The notes beneath the pieces were generated by a model, which was not told the DNA's origin, ran no database searches, and saw only the letters and a program-made list of their open reading frames with translations. Position numbers and translations under genes: made by a program. Shown piece by piece: positions 12,301 through 25,700 of a stretch of DNA of 64,000 nucleotides. The stretch's first letter is position 1. Each line of letters opens with the position of its first letter. The DNA is from Toxoplasma gondii ME49 (Eukaryota; Apicomplexa; Conoidasida; Eucoccidiorida; Sarcocystidae), in assembly GCF_000006565.2 (NCBI RefSeq), contig NC_031476.1, positions 6,480,400 through 6,544,399 of the forward strand, written 5' to 3'.

Positions 12301-15300
12301 GCTTCCAGCTTCCGGCGCTGGAAAAACGACACTGGAGTTTAAAGCGTTTAAAGTGAAATAAGACCGTCATGTTGCACTTACGCAAGTTCCAGATTACGAT
12401 ACGCTGCAGCTTCACCCCAACAGGCAGCAGTCTAACGTTCCGTTTGGCCGCCCTAGAGGGTTGCGCGCGAACGACAGTCCGGAAAAAAAAGATGCACAAC
12501 TGCCACAAAGATGCTCGAAAGAGCGTTGCGTAGACACGGAGTGACCTCCGCCTCTGAAGCAGCTCCCTAGAGCCGTAGTGCGCGGACAGTGAGGTGCCAA
12601 AGAGGCCCCGCAAAAATATCACAACAGGAGACACCTACCGGCGACGCAACAGTTTTCATGGCCTCCACAATGCGGTTCTTCGCCTGGTTGTAGAAACCAT
12701 GCTGGAGGAAGGCAAGCGCTGCACTGCCTTCCGCTGTCGTGAGGCGAGAGGCGACGACGCCGGCCTCGTAGTCCGGCTCCTCCAGCTGTCCGTACAGCTC
12801 GTGGAGGTACTGCAGAGACAGTCGAAAATGACAACCACCGGGGACTGGAGGTCGACGCACACAAATTCGACGCATCCTCATTCGCGCATTCAGAAACGCA
12901 ATTCTCACGCAGCAGACGTGGATTCCTAGCGGCTACCCCGAGGGAGGGACCATGCGTTTTGAAGATGAAACTTTTCTACCGAAATTGTCCTCTTTGTCTT
13001 TTCAAGAAATGTTTCGAGAGAGAGAAAAGGCATGAGTGAAAGAGAAAATTAGGTGTGCCGAGAACATACCCGATGTGGGCGTCAGAGACAACCACCTCAC
13101 TATGACCGTGTCAGGGAGAGATACGGAGAGGGATTGCATGCAACACAAAGACAAGCAAACGCCCTCGAAGAAAAAAGAGGCACGAGCGTTGAAACGAGCA
13201 AGGACGAAGCAGCGAAGAGATGGGGATCCAGTAAACCCATGTTAAGACAGATCGGTGCGGTTCATGGGAAAGCCTAAGGGAGAGTCCAACATGCAGCACT
13301 TCCAGAAACGAAGAGCGCCCGAGAAAAGGATGCAGTGCGTCTGAAAACCAATACCGCATATGCGCATGCCCAAATATGGCAAGCGCGAACACACAAGTTT
13401 CCTCGTTGACGCAGGTAGTTCCAATGGAAATCTGAGCTCGCGTTTCGCCGTCACGTTTGCTTCCGGTTCTGTTCTGCGTGAGCCCCTGAAAAGTTCTGAC
13501 TCTCAGATTCACTGGGAGCTCGCCAGAGTCCTTACACTGTCGCATCGGCATTTAGACGAAATGCCTTGACTTACCACAGCAGCCTGACGCGCCACCGCGC
13601 CGCTCTGCAGCTGCCAGAGCGAGTCGTCGTCTGTTTCCTCATCGTCCATGTCTTCTTTCACAGAGTCCAAGGCCGTGCCTGCCGAGGCTTCGCTGTGTCT
13701 GCTTCGCGCCTCTTCTTGGGGCTCCCGCTTAACGGCATCTGCCGGGCGGCTGAACGACAGGAGAGAGGGAATGAGCGTTCGTGAACGTCGCACTCCAAGT
13801 ACGCAGTGAGCACAGTGCAGGCACACGCTAGTCCTAGAATGGTTTGTGCCTACGCGGCTCCTCGAATGAGGGGTAACAGCCGCTTGGTTGAATGCGCATA
13901 CACGAGCGTAAAATGCGTTTCACGCAAGTTGTCCACGCACGTTAGGTCTCCAGGTTAACGTTGATTTCCATGGTTTTGCGGCACTATACACGTTTTTAAA
14001 ACGCAGCTCGACTCTTGCAGTTGCGGTCTGAAGAGCGACGGAGGTGCGGTATTATCTAGTTTTTAAAAATAACGAAATCAATACATATAAAGGCTGAACC
14101 AGCCCATGGCTCCAGAGTGCCGGTGCGGACGGTCACACGAAACGGACGTGGAGAAGAGTGGAAAAAAACAAGAATGATATCTTTGGACGGGGTCCAGAGG
14201 CCCCCCCGAGACGAGGGAGAGACAAAGGACATAATGGAGAACAGTTGGCAGGTTATGTGTTGCGACCGCCTGAATCGATCTTACAAGAGACGTGCTCCCG
14301 CCTCCATCTTTCGTTCCCCTTGCCTCGTCCCCTGTTTCTTCTAAATTCCTCATTTCCCTTGTATCTCCTCTCTCATAGTCTTCCCCTTCTCTCTCTTGCC
14401 TCTTTTCTGCATTCTGCGCCGCACCTTTCCCTATGTTTTCTCGTATCTATTTTCGCACTCTCCTTTTGGACATTCTTCGCTCCACCTGGGGCTTCTCGTC
14501 GCCTTTTTAACGCCCCCCCACACATTTATGTACCACTTACTTGGCACTGTCTCCCCCGTCCATGTCCACGTCTGTCTCGGGAGTTGTCTTGGATCCTTCT
14601 TGGTCTTTTGTGTGTCCGCGCGAGTCCTCCAGGGACGAAGCCCCGGCACTGTCTCCGTTCGCGCTGGTTGGCGAGAGATCTGTGAGTTCTACTTTCTCCG
14701 GTCGGGGGAAGACGCGCTCAGAAAAGGCACAGAGAAACGTATTCTGCAGCAAAGGCAATACCTCGTGGTAGCACGCAAAGGTCTTTGCCAAATAGAAAAG
14801 CAAGTCCGAGGGGAAGACAGGTATCGGCGAGCACCTGAGAAAGGCAGAGAGCAGCGGGTGAATTGTCGCCGCTCCCGCGCATGCTGAGCTGTTAGGTAAA
14901 GCAGAGGAAGCAGAAGAGAGAAGGAGGTGGTGTTGCTGGCGCTGGTGAGAAGGAGGGAGGGAGGAAAGGAAGGGAACTCGAAGGTGAGAAGGATTTGCGA
15001 GAAACACCGTGAATGCACGTGTGATGAGGCGCCTCGTCGTCGGGCCCACAGCGCGCCAGAGGACCTGGAAGAGCGACGCCCAGACACTCGCGCAAATCCG
15101 AGGGGCGAGGAAGGCAAGATCAAGCAGACACGAGGAGGACGACGAAGAGACAGAGGGGAGAAAGAAAGGCGAAGTAGACGACGAAGGAAAATGCGAGGCG
15201 CATTTTGAGGAAGAGGGGAAGAGAAGCACAGTCGAGGAAGCAGCCAGGAAACGGGTATGGAGGCGAAGAGCAGCGTCAAAATTTGCCTTCCACTCTGCAA

Positions 15301-18300
15301 ACGAAGACGTTTGAGAGGAGAGATCCAGGACAAGCGATGAAGCTTCAAATGGCCTCTTCTCTCTTCGCTCTCGTGTCACTTGCTCGAATCCAGTCCCCGT
15401 GTTGGAAACACAAGCCTCGCCCGTCGCGGCAGTCGCTCTCGTACCCACGGGTGACTCGGCGCCCTCTGCATTCTCAACTCTGCGTTCGTCTGCCTCTGCT
15501 TCCTGTTTTTCTCGCGAATCTTGCCTCGTCCCGGCGCTCTTCTCCGCACTAGGAAGCACGAAGGGCAGCGCCGGCGGCGGGAACTCCGGCGAGCACATCG
15601 ACGCGTAGATCTGCGTAGCTGCCCGAATATAAGGCGACAGCTGCCGGCCGCGAGCTGCGAGCGCTAACGCGGCGCGGTCCAGGGAGAAAACCGAGTATGA
15701 ATTCCACTCGGCAGTCGCGTCGAGCCAACTGGGAGAAGGTGCACTGAGGCAGGGGAGCGCAGGAAGCAGAGGCGGCAGCCGGGCGCCGTCAGAGTCTCCC
15801 AAGAGCTCTCGGTGCTGAGGAAATAAAGAGCGACAACAGAGGGGGGCGGGATGCAGGAGGAAGGTAAGGCAGAGTCTGGAGAATACACGGCGAGAAAACG
15901 ACGAAGAAGCAACAGCAGAGAAACGACAACGCACGGAGGACCACTTGCATCGGAGAAGGCCGAAAAGACACAAAATGGACAGACACCGAACGAACAAGAC
16001 CCGAACGTGAAGGCATGCAGACACCCGCGCAGGTCACCTCCGTTGTGTTTTCATCTCCCTCATCTCGTGTTTTGTGTCGTTTTATACGCTTCGTTTTCGT
16101 ACAAGTGTCCTAGCAGTCTTCTGTTTGTCTCTGCTCTGCGTGAGCAGAAGTCTGCCTTGATGATACGTCACCTGTCTACTCGACCGTGTCTCTCCCCATT
16201 CGCGATAGCTTTCTCGGGTGTCTCCCGCATTCCCCGCTCCCCGTCGCGTTCTATCTCTTTGTTCCCTTCTCGTTACCCCCGTCTGTCGCCTCTGTCCCTC
16301 TCTCCAGCAGTGTCGCTCTCTGGCGCTTCCCCTGCCTTCCTTTGTCTCAGGTTCTAACTTGCAAGTCTCCAGAGGCCATGAAGACGAGTGTGAGAATCGT
16401 GTGAAGGACGCCAGGTCTCCCTCCAACAATTTCCCACGCGTCTCCGATCTCGAGGAGACAGACGAGTCTCTCGGCGCTCGCTTCGAGTGCCTCGGCTTCG
16501 TCTCTGCTCCATCGCTTCGCTTCGCCTTCCCTTGCCCTTCCATTTCGTCCGTCGGCTTCGTCTCGCTTCATGGCACACAGCGGGCAATCGCCAGGCGCGC
16601 GCCCTTGCGCGACGCCTCGCGCGTCGTTCAGCGTCGCGAAAGGTGGGAGACGCGCATGCAAGAATTCGAGGGCGGTGTGTCGAATAGCGGGCAGTGCCGA
16701 CTGGGCAGCCAAGAGCAAACAGCGAAGCAGAGGCTGAGAGAGGAAGAGATCTTCCATGTGCTCGGCAAGCAGTCCGTTCAAGCAAGAGAAACAGACAGTA
16801 CTCCTTCGTCTCCTCGCTTCAACCTCCACACCTACGCCATTTGTCGCCACGCCGCCTCCGATCGCTGCACCCCCCGCGGGCTCGCCTGGCGCCTCCGCCT
16901 CCTCGGTGGCAGCGAGCAACAGGGCGACGCGTCGGTGAATGGCATGGTAGTCTCTCGCAAGAGGGACGTCGAAACAGGCGAGACGGAAGACGAGAGAGTG
17001 GACAAGAAGGTGGGCCTCGACCATCGCGTGTCCGTCACCAGCAGGGGCGAGGGCCAGAAGGAGGCTCTGGAGTTCCGCGATGGTGAAAGGCCCACATTTT
17101 CGCGCTCGTGTCGAAGCACAAACTCCGCAGCATCTTTTCGTCCTTGTCGCCAGTCGCTCCGGAGACCTCGCAGCCTTCTTCTTCGTCTCTATGTTTGCTG
17201 GAGAGGCTGCAGACGCCTGCTCCGCTTCGCGCGACTCGCCGTTGACTTCGCTCTTTGCCATGTCCCCGCTCGGAGACACGGGCGACTCCCCACACTTCTC
17301 TTTCGCGTTTTCGTGCTTCAGTGCCCTCTCGCTCTCTTCTTCCTCGGCCCAGCGGACGGGTCGCGAACTGGCAGCGAAGCGCCGGACGATCTCGGGAAGC
17401 GAGGGAAGGTGCGAGATGCGGTGGAGGCGCGAAGAGAAGCCGCTACGACCGGTGTGTCCTCCAAGCAATGCTTCTTGCGGGACTGCTGCTGCCGCCAAGA
17501 CGCCCCACAAGCTCCATTCTTCCTCGTGCTCGCCGTTGGACTCAGCATGCGATGAGGAAGCGACCCGCATGGCGCGAAGCATCTCTGCTTCTGGAGAGGC
17601 CGCGGAACTCGCGAGAGGCGCACCCGCGGAGACAGGAGACACCTCATCACAGCCAGACTTGGGAGACTCAAGATCCGTGGGCAGCCTCCGGTGTTCATCT
17701 GCGACTTCGTTCTCTATCTCGATGCCTCTTTCTTTTTCTCGCCTGCCGCCTCTGCCACACCACCTGATCACGTACCGACCACGGCAACGGACAGCACTCC
17801 CAGGTGTCAACCGTTGGACGGCTTCTCGCGCAATGAGGCTGCTTCGGCAGCAGCAGCCTTCTTCGTCGTCTTCGACCTTTCTGTCCGTCTCCATTCCACT
17901 TTCTTCTCGGCCAGCGACCTCGGCCTTCCTGCATGCGCAACAGGGTGTCTCCTCGACCTCCGCAACGGCCCTCTTCGCCTTCTGCTGGCAGCGGAGATCT
18001 CTAGAGAGAGACGAGGCGTCCCCGCCCGTGACAATGTCCTCAAGACCTACCGTGGGATGGACCATGACTCTGCTGAGGGCGAGGAGAGCCGGCAGAACGA
18101 GAAGCGACGCCGGCGTCGTCTCTTCTCTGCTTCGATCTGCGAGTTCCTTCTTGTCACCTTCGCGCCGGCCCAGGGGCCTCCCGCCCCCACCCACTGCCTT
18201 GAAGAGCTCGGCTAGCATCTCCGTGGCGACCGGGGTGAGACGAAGAAGCGCAGGAGACGCCGTCACGAGACCGAGAAGAAGGCCGAAACTCTGCTGCAGA

Positions 18301-21300
18301 TCCGAGAGGTTTTCCTCGGAGATCGCGAACGGAGATCCGAAGAAGAACTGTGTCTCCCGCCCACCGGCCTGGACCTCACCATCGCGCAGTCGCCCTGCAG
18401 GCCCTGGGGCGGTGCGGCCCGACGCCCCGGGGGCCTGCGTGCGTGCCCAGGGGCCCGATGAGGTCCCTGGGGTTCCTCGACTCCCGAGCAAGGCGAATTC
18501 ACGGAGTCCGTAGACGACGGAGAGCAGCGCATGCAGCGAAGAAGGCAGAAGAAAATACAGGAAGCTGAGACCGGCAGCGACGTCTAGACTCGCGAGGGAG
18601 TAGAGCGCAACGGCGAGGTGCACAGACACCGGGAAGGATATGGCCAGGCGACGGGGCTCTGCCCAGACGCCGAGGGACCTGGCGCTCTGCGCGTCAGCTC
18701 GCCGGTCCGCAGTGAGGAGGTAAAAGAAGGGGTAGGAGGGGAAGGAGGAAGTTGCACACGAATGGAATCCCGCGAAAATAGCACTCAACAAACGGTAGTA
18801 AAAGTAGTCGACTGGCGACGACACCTGCGTCGTCCGTGCAGACTTCATAGACAGAGGCAGCGTCACAGGCAAAGTCCACCAAGGGGCTAGTGGCGACGTC
18901 GCCGCCTGCGTCGAAGGAAACGGAGACGTGAAGCTGCGCGACGAAGCCCAGGACGCAAACGCTGTCGGACCGCTCCGAACAGCCTTGACGAGGTGTTCAG
19001 ACGGGGGGTGAAGAAGGACAAGTTTCGCCACGAGGGCCTGGACGGAGAGAAGCACGCGGCTATCGCTGGAGCCTGCAGCGGCTAACAGGATGATCTCGAC
19101 GATTTGTGGCAGGGACTCTCTCCAGGCGCATTCTCGCAGATTGTCGTCTTTCTTCTCTTCGTACTTGAAGGACTCAGTGTCTGTCTTCTCTCCTCGCTGT
19201 TCGGAGTCCTTCTCCTCTTCGCCCATCCCCGCTCCCTGTCTCCCTTCTGTCGGCATCTCCTGCCCTTCCCTCGGGGTGCTTGGCGACGCGGGATGGCCTG
19301 CGGCGTGCGCCCTGAGCTCCCCGTCTTTCGCACTCTCTGTCTCCGCAGGCGACCCCTCGTCTACCTCCTGTCGCCTTTTCTGTGAGCGTCGCTCTTTGCA
19401 TACACCCGCCGAGCAAGCTTCGCAGGGGCAGACGGCGCCGCGCTGTTGGACCAGAACGTGACAGAGGCCGAGGACGAGCAGGAGAAGCCGGGTGAAGGCC
19501 ACAGCACCCCCTGGAGACTGAGAACCACTCGCCGGTTTGTCTGACGAACTTCGCTCCTTGTCACGCTCTTTCTCCTGCCCCACAGCCCTGTCGCCCCCCG
19601 CCACAGAATCCGTCAACCACGAGGAGACGCCGGAGGTCTGCGCCGCTTGACAGCAGAGTCGCTCGACGAGAACGAGTGGGACGGACGCCGAGGGTCTCAG
19701 CTGAAGGAGAAGCGCGAGACACTTGAGGGCTCGAGGGGCCGCCTGTATGGGGTAAGCGGGGCTCGAAGGCGAGGATGGAAGGAAGGTCAGACACCGGATG
19801 AGCTGCAGGGATATTTGGTTCACTTCAGATGCGGAGAGTCGCCTGAACAGCGCCGCGTCGACTGCCTGCGTCAGGACAGACGGCGCGGCAGCGGCGGCTC
19901 TCGATGGGGAATTGTCGGCGCCGTGGGAGAGAATGTCTTGACGAACTCGGGCTTTGATCGTACACGCATGGGAGATGAGCTGCTCGCAGCACCTGGTGAA
20001 CCAATCATTGCGCCGGAGGGAAGTGTGTGCGACAGCGAAGACGCTCCGGATGCGCGCGACGCGACGTTCGTCTTGCATTTGGAGAAACGCCTCCTCTTCA
20101 TCTCGAGGAACTTCGTCAGTTGCCGTCGCCTGCTGGCGATCGTGTTCTTCCTTGCCGCCCCTAGCCGAGGGTGCCGCTCGGCGACTCTCGGACTCCTGGT
20201 CGACTCGCGGCTTCTTCCGGGCGGCTTCGAGCTCCTCGTCCTCCTTGCCATTCTCGCTGGCCTCTCGAGCTGTCTCCGAGGGCTCGCCTGCAGAGCTACG
20301 TTGAAGCACAACTGAGAAGAGCGCACTCCGCAGCTCCCAGCCGAGAATCACGGAAATCACATTCAACACATGCGCCCGCTGGTCGGCTGCGCCCGCGGCT
20401 GGGGCTTGAACGCCGACAGGCGCCTGGTATCGGAGCAGATGCTGGTTCGTGCTGAGAAGCAGCGGCACGAGGGCCTGGCGGTACGGAAAGAAGAGCGTCT
20501 CCGAGGAGTACAGACACTGGAAGGGGTGCACCAGAAATGGCATAACGCGCATTTCCTGCAGCGTCCGCAGGAAGACGCGAATCCACGGTGGCGCGACGGG
20601 AAGCGCCCCTACTGCGCCGGTGCCCCTTTGCTCCGGCCGCTCCTTCGTCAGACTTGCGGTGCCCGAGAGCGAGAAAGGCAAGTGTTCCAAGGCCGCCGAC
20701 GCCGGCGCATGCACAAGAGAGACGTCGGCGGCAGACGAGGCTGGCAGCAGCGGCAAGAGCCGCGAAAGGGCGTCGGCGACCATGTCGGGGACGGGTGACG
20801 GACAGGCGTGGAGCAGCGAGGAGAACAAATGGAGGTGCAGCCGCGGCGTCGGAGCGTACATGCATCCAAAGCGCGCCAGCACGTACAGCGCAACATGTTG
20901 GAGGCCGACGCTGCTGACACTGGAGACGCGAGCGAAGGCGCACAAGCTGCTTTCCTCTTCCGCGCTTGGGACCCTGTTCGTCCCCGACCCCACCAAGTGC
21001 AAGCCCTCGCCGCTCTGAGGCGGTTGCTGCTGCAGCCAACAGAATCTGACGAGCGCCGCCTTTGGAGGAGACGCCCACACGGCGGGCGAGGCCAGCTCCG
21101 ATCCGCCGAGGTATGGCAGAAGAAGTGCAATCAGCCGCAGAAGCTGGATTGACGTTCGGTCGTCGAGCCGTGGTGGAAAGAGACACTCGAAGAGGCTGTC
21201 GTCGTCCCATGTGCTGCCTGTCTCTCTCTCGCGCGCACCGACCAGAGCCGTGTCACCCTCGAGACGCTCCTGGGGATTGCGAAGAGAAAAGCCGGAAGCG

Positions 21301-22678
21301 AGGATCGCCAAGTGACCCATGAAAGAGACCAGAGCGTCGACCTCGGCCCGGGCGAGGGTCCTCTCTCCCTTTTTGGACGATTCGTATCCGCCTTCGTCGA
21401 GGTCAACGACACGAGTGTCGGAGGCATCGACGGGCGGGAGAAGTTCGTTGAGAATCGGAATCACGAGAAACTGAAGCTGAATCGCGAGCAGCCGCAAGTG
21501 GACCTTGCCCCCTCGGTCGCACGCAAACTTCCGCTCCTCTCGCGTGTCTGTTGCGCCTTCAAGCACTCTCAGAAAGCCCTCCGCGTTCGTCTTCTCCTCC
21601 TCGACTAACGCCGCGTGTCTCCGTCTCCTCTCCTCGACGCCTCCCGCGTGAGCGACCCCCGCGGTCGGGCCTCGGGCCTCCCCGAAGACCCCAGCTGCAG
21701 GTGCACCTGAGACCGCCGCGAGCAAGTGGTGCATGCATGCGGTAAGGATTTTCTTTTTCTCGCCGACAGACAAAGTCGGGAGCGCCACTGAAACCAAAAA
21801 GTCCCGCAGAGCCCCTAGGGCCTGCACAGAGCCGCCCTCAGCGTCCAGAGCGAGACAGCGCGCGACCGTGAGAGTGATCCGGGTCCTCAGCTCTGACAGC
21901 GAAGGCTGAAGATGAATTAGAAGCGACGCGAACGCAGAGCGGGAGAAGACAGTCCCCTCCTCCGTTTTCTCGAAGACTCCCGAGGCGACGTCTGCCTGAG
22001 AGAGCGAAGAGACAGGCGACAGAGCCCACTCTCGCGGCATAGCTGCAAACCACGTATTGTCTTCACACCCAGACGAAGGAGGCGAGACAAGTAGGGTGAG
22101 GAGGGTGGGGTCCACGGTGGCCTGTAGCGACGGCAGGGAGGCGAAATGGAAGAAGGAAACGAGCATGTCCACAGCGGCGGAGAACTCCGAGCTGTCCGTG
22201 AGAGTCTCGATCGGAGACTGGGTAGTCTCGACCTTCTCGTCGACCTCCGAAAGCGGCTGTCCTCGCTCATCTCTCTCCCTTTCTCGCCCGCAAACACCCG
22301 GTCCGCCCTCGTCCACCACGCTCGCAGCCGCGGCCTCCACGAAGTCGCACAAAGCCGAGACAACAGGCTCCTCCCCGCCCTCACTGGGTCGCTTCCTGGC
22401 TTCTGGTCTCTGCATGCGCTGGTACTGCGACGCTAGAAACTGTGCAAAAAGGAAATCCGGCTGTGTCTGGCGAAGCCCCATGAAGAGCCGCAAAACAGCT
22501 CGAACCGACGAACAAGCCACACGCTCGACGCGAAGAGCACGCCCCAACGAAGCGAGGTGCCGGCAAATGTTAAGGCTGAGGAACACGGATAAAAAAAACA
22601 AGCAAAAGGTGAAACAATCACAAACCTAACCTCGAACAAATCCATACCCTTGAAACACCTAGAGCCTACACGGGTGTA

Positions 22679-22725
<47 letters not shown>

Positions 22726-25700
22726 ATATATAGGTAGGAACAGAGGATGCAAGGGGGAGCAGGGAATGGATGAATTGGATGCCGTCAATACTTTAAGACC
22801 TGTTAGAAAGCACAAACATTGGCAGAGAACTTGAACGACACTGGTGGCAAGAAGCGCTGGAGACGGGCGACAGAGATCAGTGCGTGAGGACTCGGGTAGA
22901 TTCATGGACTCCAAGAGGCGACGAGAGTGAGACCGTTTACTCTTTCAACAGTGCTCCTCCAACACAATAGTCTACGCACATCGTGTCGACGCGCCTGACG
23001 CGTTAAAAGTGAACTGTGTGAACATGGTTCCTTCTTCGTTTGCAGGAACTGTGTTTTCCCTCCCTCACCGAAGAACGCGTGTGTGGCGCATTTGCATGAG
23101 CTGCTGGAGAATGAGAGCGTAGGTGTCTTCTGTTTTTTCTGCTGCGACAAGAGGCTGGAGAAGGACGCGAGCGGCTTCCGTTGCGAATCGGCTGAGGAAG
23201 AAGCCGAGAGAAAGGCGATAAGGACAAGACACCAAACTGGCGGGTTTGGCGCTCGCCAGAACGTGTTTTTCTTCTTCAAGTTCCCCCTCTTCATTCTCTG
23301 CTCCTCTGTTTTCTCCTTCCCTTTCGGTGTCTTGGCTAGCTTGTTCGGCGGCGGCACTCGCGGCGACGGAGCCAGTGTCGTCCCTCTGTTCTCTCGCCGC
23401 CTTCCCGTCGCCTGAGACGCCGGGCCCGGGGACGAAAGAGAAGGGGAAGCGCGACATGGGCGAGGTCATTTCTAAGAGCACCGCTCGAAGGAACGTTTCG
23501 CTGCAGGCAGGAAAAAAAGAAAATAAACTTAGGAGGGCCGCCGCAACTTCCGTGGCCGCCGCGTTCAGCGTCCCGCAGAGCTGGAAACACACGAAGAAAA
23601 CAGGAAAAGACAAAGTAAATAATGGGCATCTCCCAAAGCCTTCGGAGGCAAACCAACAGGACCCAAGCGGCAGACCGAGTTCGAGATCGAGGAAACAACA
23701 ACGACGAATGCGCAAGAATTGATGCCAACACGAGAAGAAAAAGCGGAGACAGAAAAGGGCGCTGGAAGCGGACATCACCATCCACAACAGATAGAGACAT
23801 CTACCGAAACGCGCCTGTACGGAGTTATTCCCTTCTTGTCAGTTTCGCATTCTGTCCTGGTTGAAGACCCCTCTCTGCTCGAGACGCGACTTCAGCACAT
23901 GGCGTTTTCCAACCCCAGACGTTCTCTCAGTTCGTACGTCCCGCGTCTCGGTTTGTTCCGTCTCTGCTGGTGCCTCGTCCCCCCTCGCATTCCTCTGTGT
24001 TTCTTCGTATCTGTGTCTTGGCTCCGGGTCCCCCGTCTCTGTGTTTCTTCAGCTCTGGAGCAGTCGATTAGGGGAGGTCTTGGGAGGAGCGTGCGTTGTG
24101 CAGAAACAGAAACCAGGAGCTGCTGCGCCCCAGCAGATGCCCACGCTTGACATTCACAAGGAACTGCGCAACGAGTACTGAAGTGCCGAGACACAGAAAA
24201 GAAACTTAACGGCGACCGCACCCTATTGGGGCCTTCTCTCTGCCTTACCCTGAAGTACTCAGCAGCGGCGCCTTCTCCATAGACTCCCCCGGAGCCCTTG
24301 GCGCCTCGGAGGCCGGCGAGACTGCCAAGTGTAGTGGGCTGAGGGCGCGGCAGCGCCTTCTCGCCTCGCTGGCCTCGCTGACAAAGCAAGTCTCTCCACA
24401 GTTTCCGTCTCTCCTGCAGCAGCCCCGCGTGTTCGAGAGAGGCCGCAGCTTCGCGGTGGGAGAGGAGAAACCAGACGAGCAAGTGCTCGGCGAATTCTGC
24501 GTCGAAGAGCAATGAGGAGACCGAGAGACAGGACGACGCGCAAGGCAGCAGCTGAAGGAGACGCGCTAGGCCCTGCAGGCGGGCGCGCATGAGAGACGGC
24601 GAGACAAAGCGAATCGGCGGGGCGGGCAGAGGCAGCGATGCCGCGGTCCGAAAGAGGGAGGAGACGTCTGAGAGGTTGGACGGAGGCGGAGACGCCGGCG
24701 AATAGAGAAGGAAGAAGAACGTATTAATGGGAGAAGACGCGAGCAGGGAGGCGAGAGCTGGAAACGCAGACGCAGGTCGACATGCCAAGAAGAAACGCCG
24801 AACAGAGGGCAGCGCTCGACCCAGGAGAACCTCCGCGTTGCCGCAAAATGTCAAAGCCACTCGCAATGCATGCGCAGCTCCTCGGGCGACTTCGACTTCC
24901 GCGAAAAAGAGGAACCTGAGAGGAGGCAGTTAAGCAGGGACGAGTGTACAAGGAGACAATGCAGCCGACAGCGAGTGGGCCAACGAGTGGAGGCACCGAG
25001 GGACCAAAGACGCATGCCTAACTCGAGGTCACCTCTTCTGCAATATTTCTGTGTTGCCTTGTGTCTCTACTGTCCCTGAAACTCACCTCACGAGCATCGC
25101 TCCGCAGTGCTCCCGCATCGACCTGTCCGAGTTCAAACTCTTTTCAAGGAGAAGGCCTCCTTCTTCTTCTTCTTTTCCGTCCTTTGTGGCTTCCACTCTG
25201 CATGTGGCAGAGGCGTCGTCGTCCGCCGGTCCGTTCTCCTTCATGATTACCTCGACTGGGGTCTTTCCAACTCCTTCTGGGATCTCGTCTGTCTCTCTCT
25301 CCTCGCCCGATGTCTTCGCCTCAGCCGCGACGGCGCCCCCCAAAACGCCCTCGCGGCCGTCGACGCTCGCTCGCGAGTGCTGGGCAATTTTCTGCAGCTC
25401 CGATCGCGGCCGCGACAGAAGGCCCTGCCAGTCGGGGTGGATAAGAGCGAGCTTCAAGAAGCGGAGCGCGAGCAAAAGGGTCTGCCAACGGAAAGAGAAG
25501 GGAATGAACCTCGAGGAAGTGAGGATAGAGCACGAAACGCACGTAGGCGTTTAACGAGGGTGAACGCAATGCGGCAACCGAAGCATGGGCTCCAGCTGGA
25601 TCTCAGTGTAGGGAAGAGACTTTCGAGAGAAACTGGAACAGCATGTCTCTCAGGGACGGGTCCGCAATGACGACGAAATCGTTCTTAACACCTCACAGGT

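Noticed and set aside
16218..17555. 445-codon plus-strand open frame
   Set aside because: It is antisense to TRRAP exon 11, whose frame is longer, homologous and phase-consistent. GC-rich coding DNA often leaves the opposite strand open.
17080..18513. 477-codon plus-strand open frame
   Set aside because: Also antisense to TRRAP exon 11; Ser/Arg-rich with no domain and overlapped by another shadow frame.
25483..25569. NAYVRFVLYPHFLEV frame as a TRRAP exon
   Set aside because: An in-frame TGA precedes it and only a 28-bp intron would join it to exon 8; the GTCTCT to TTGGCAG intron gives an intact frame.
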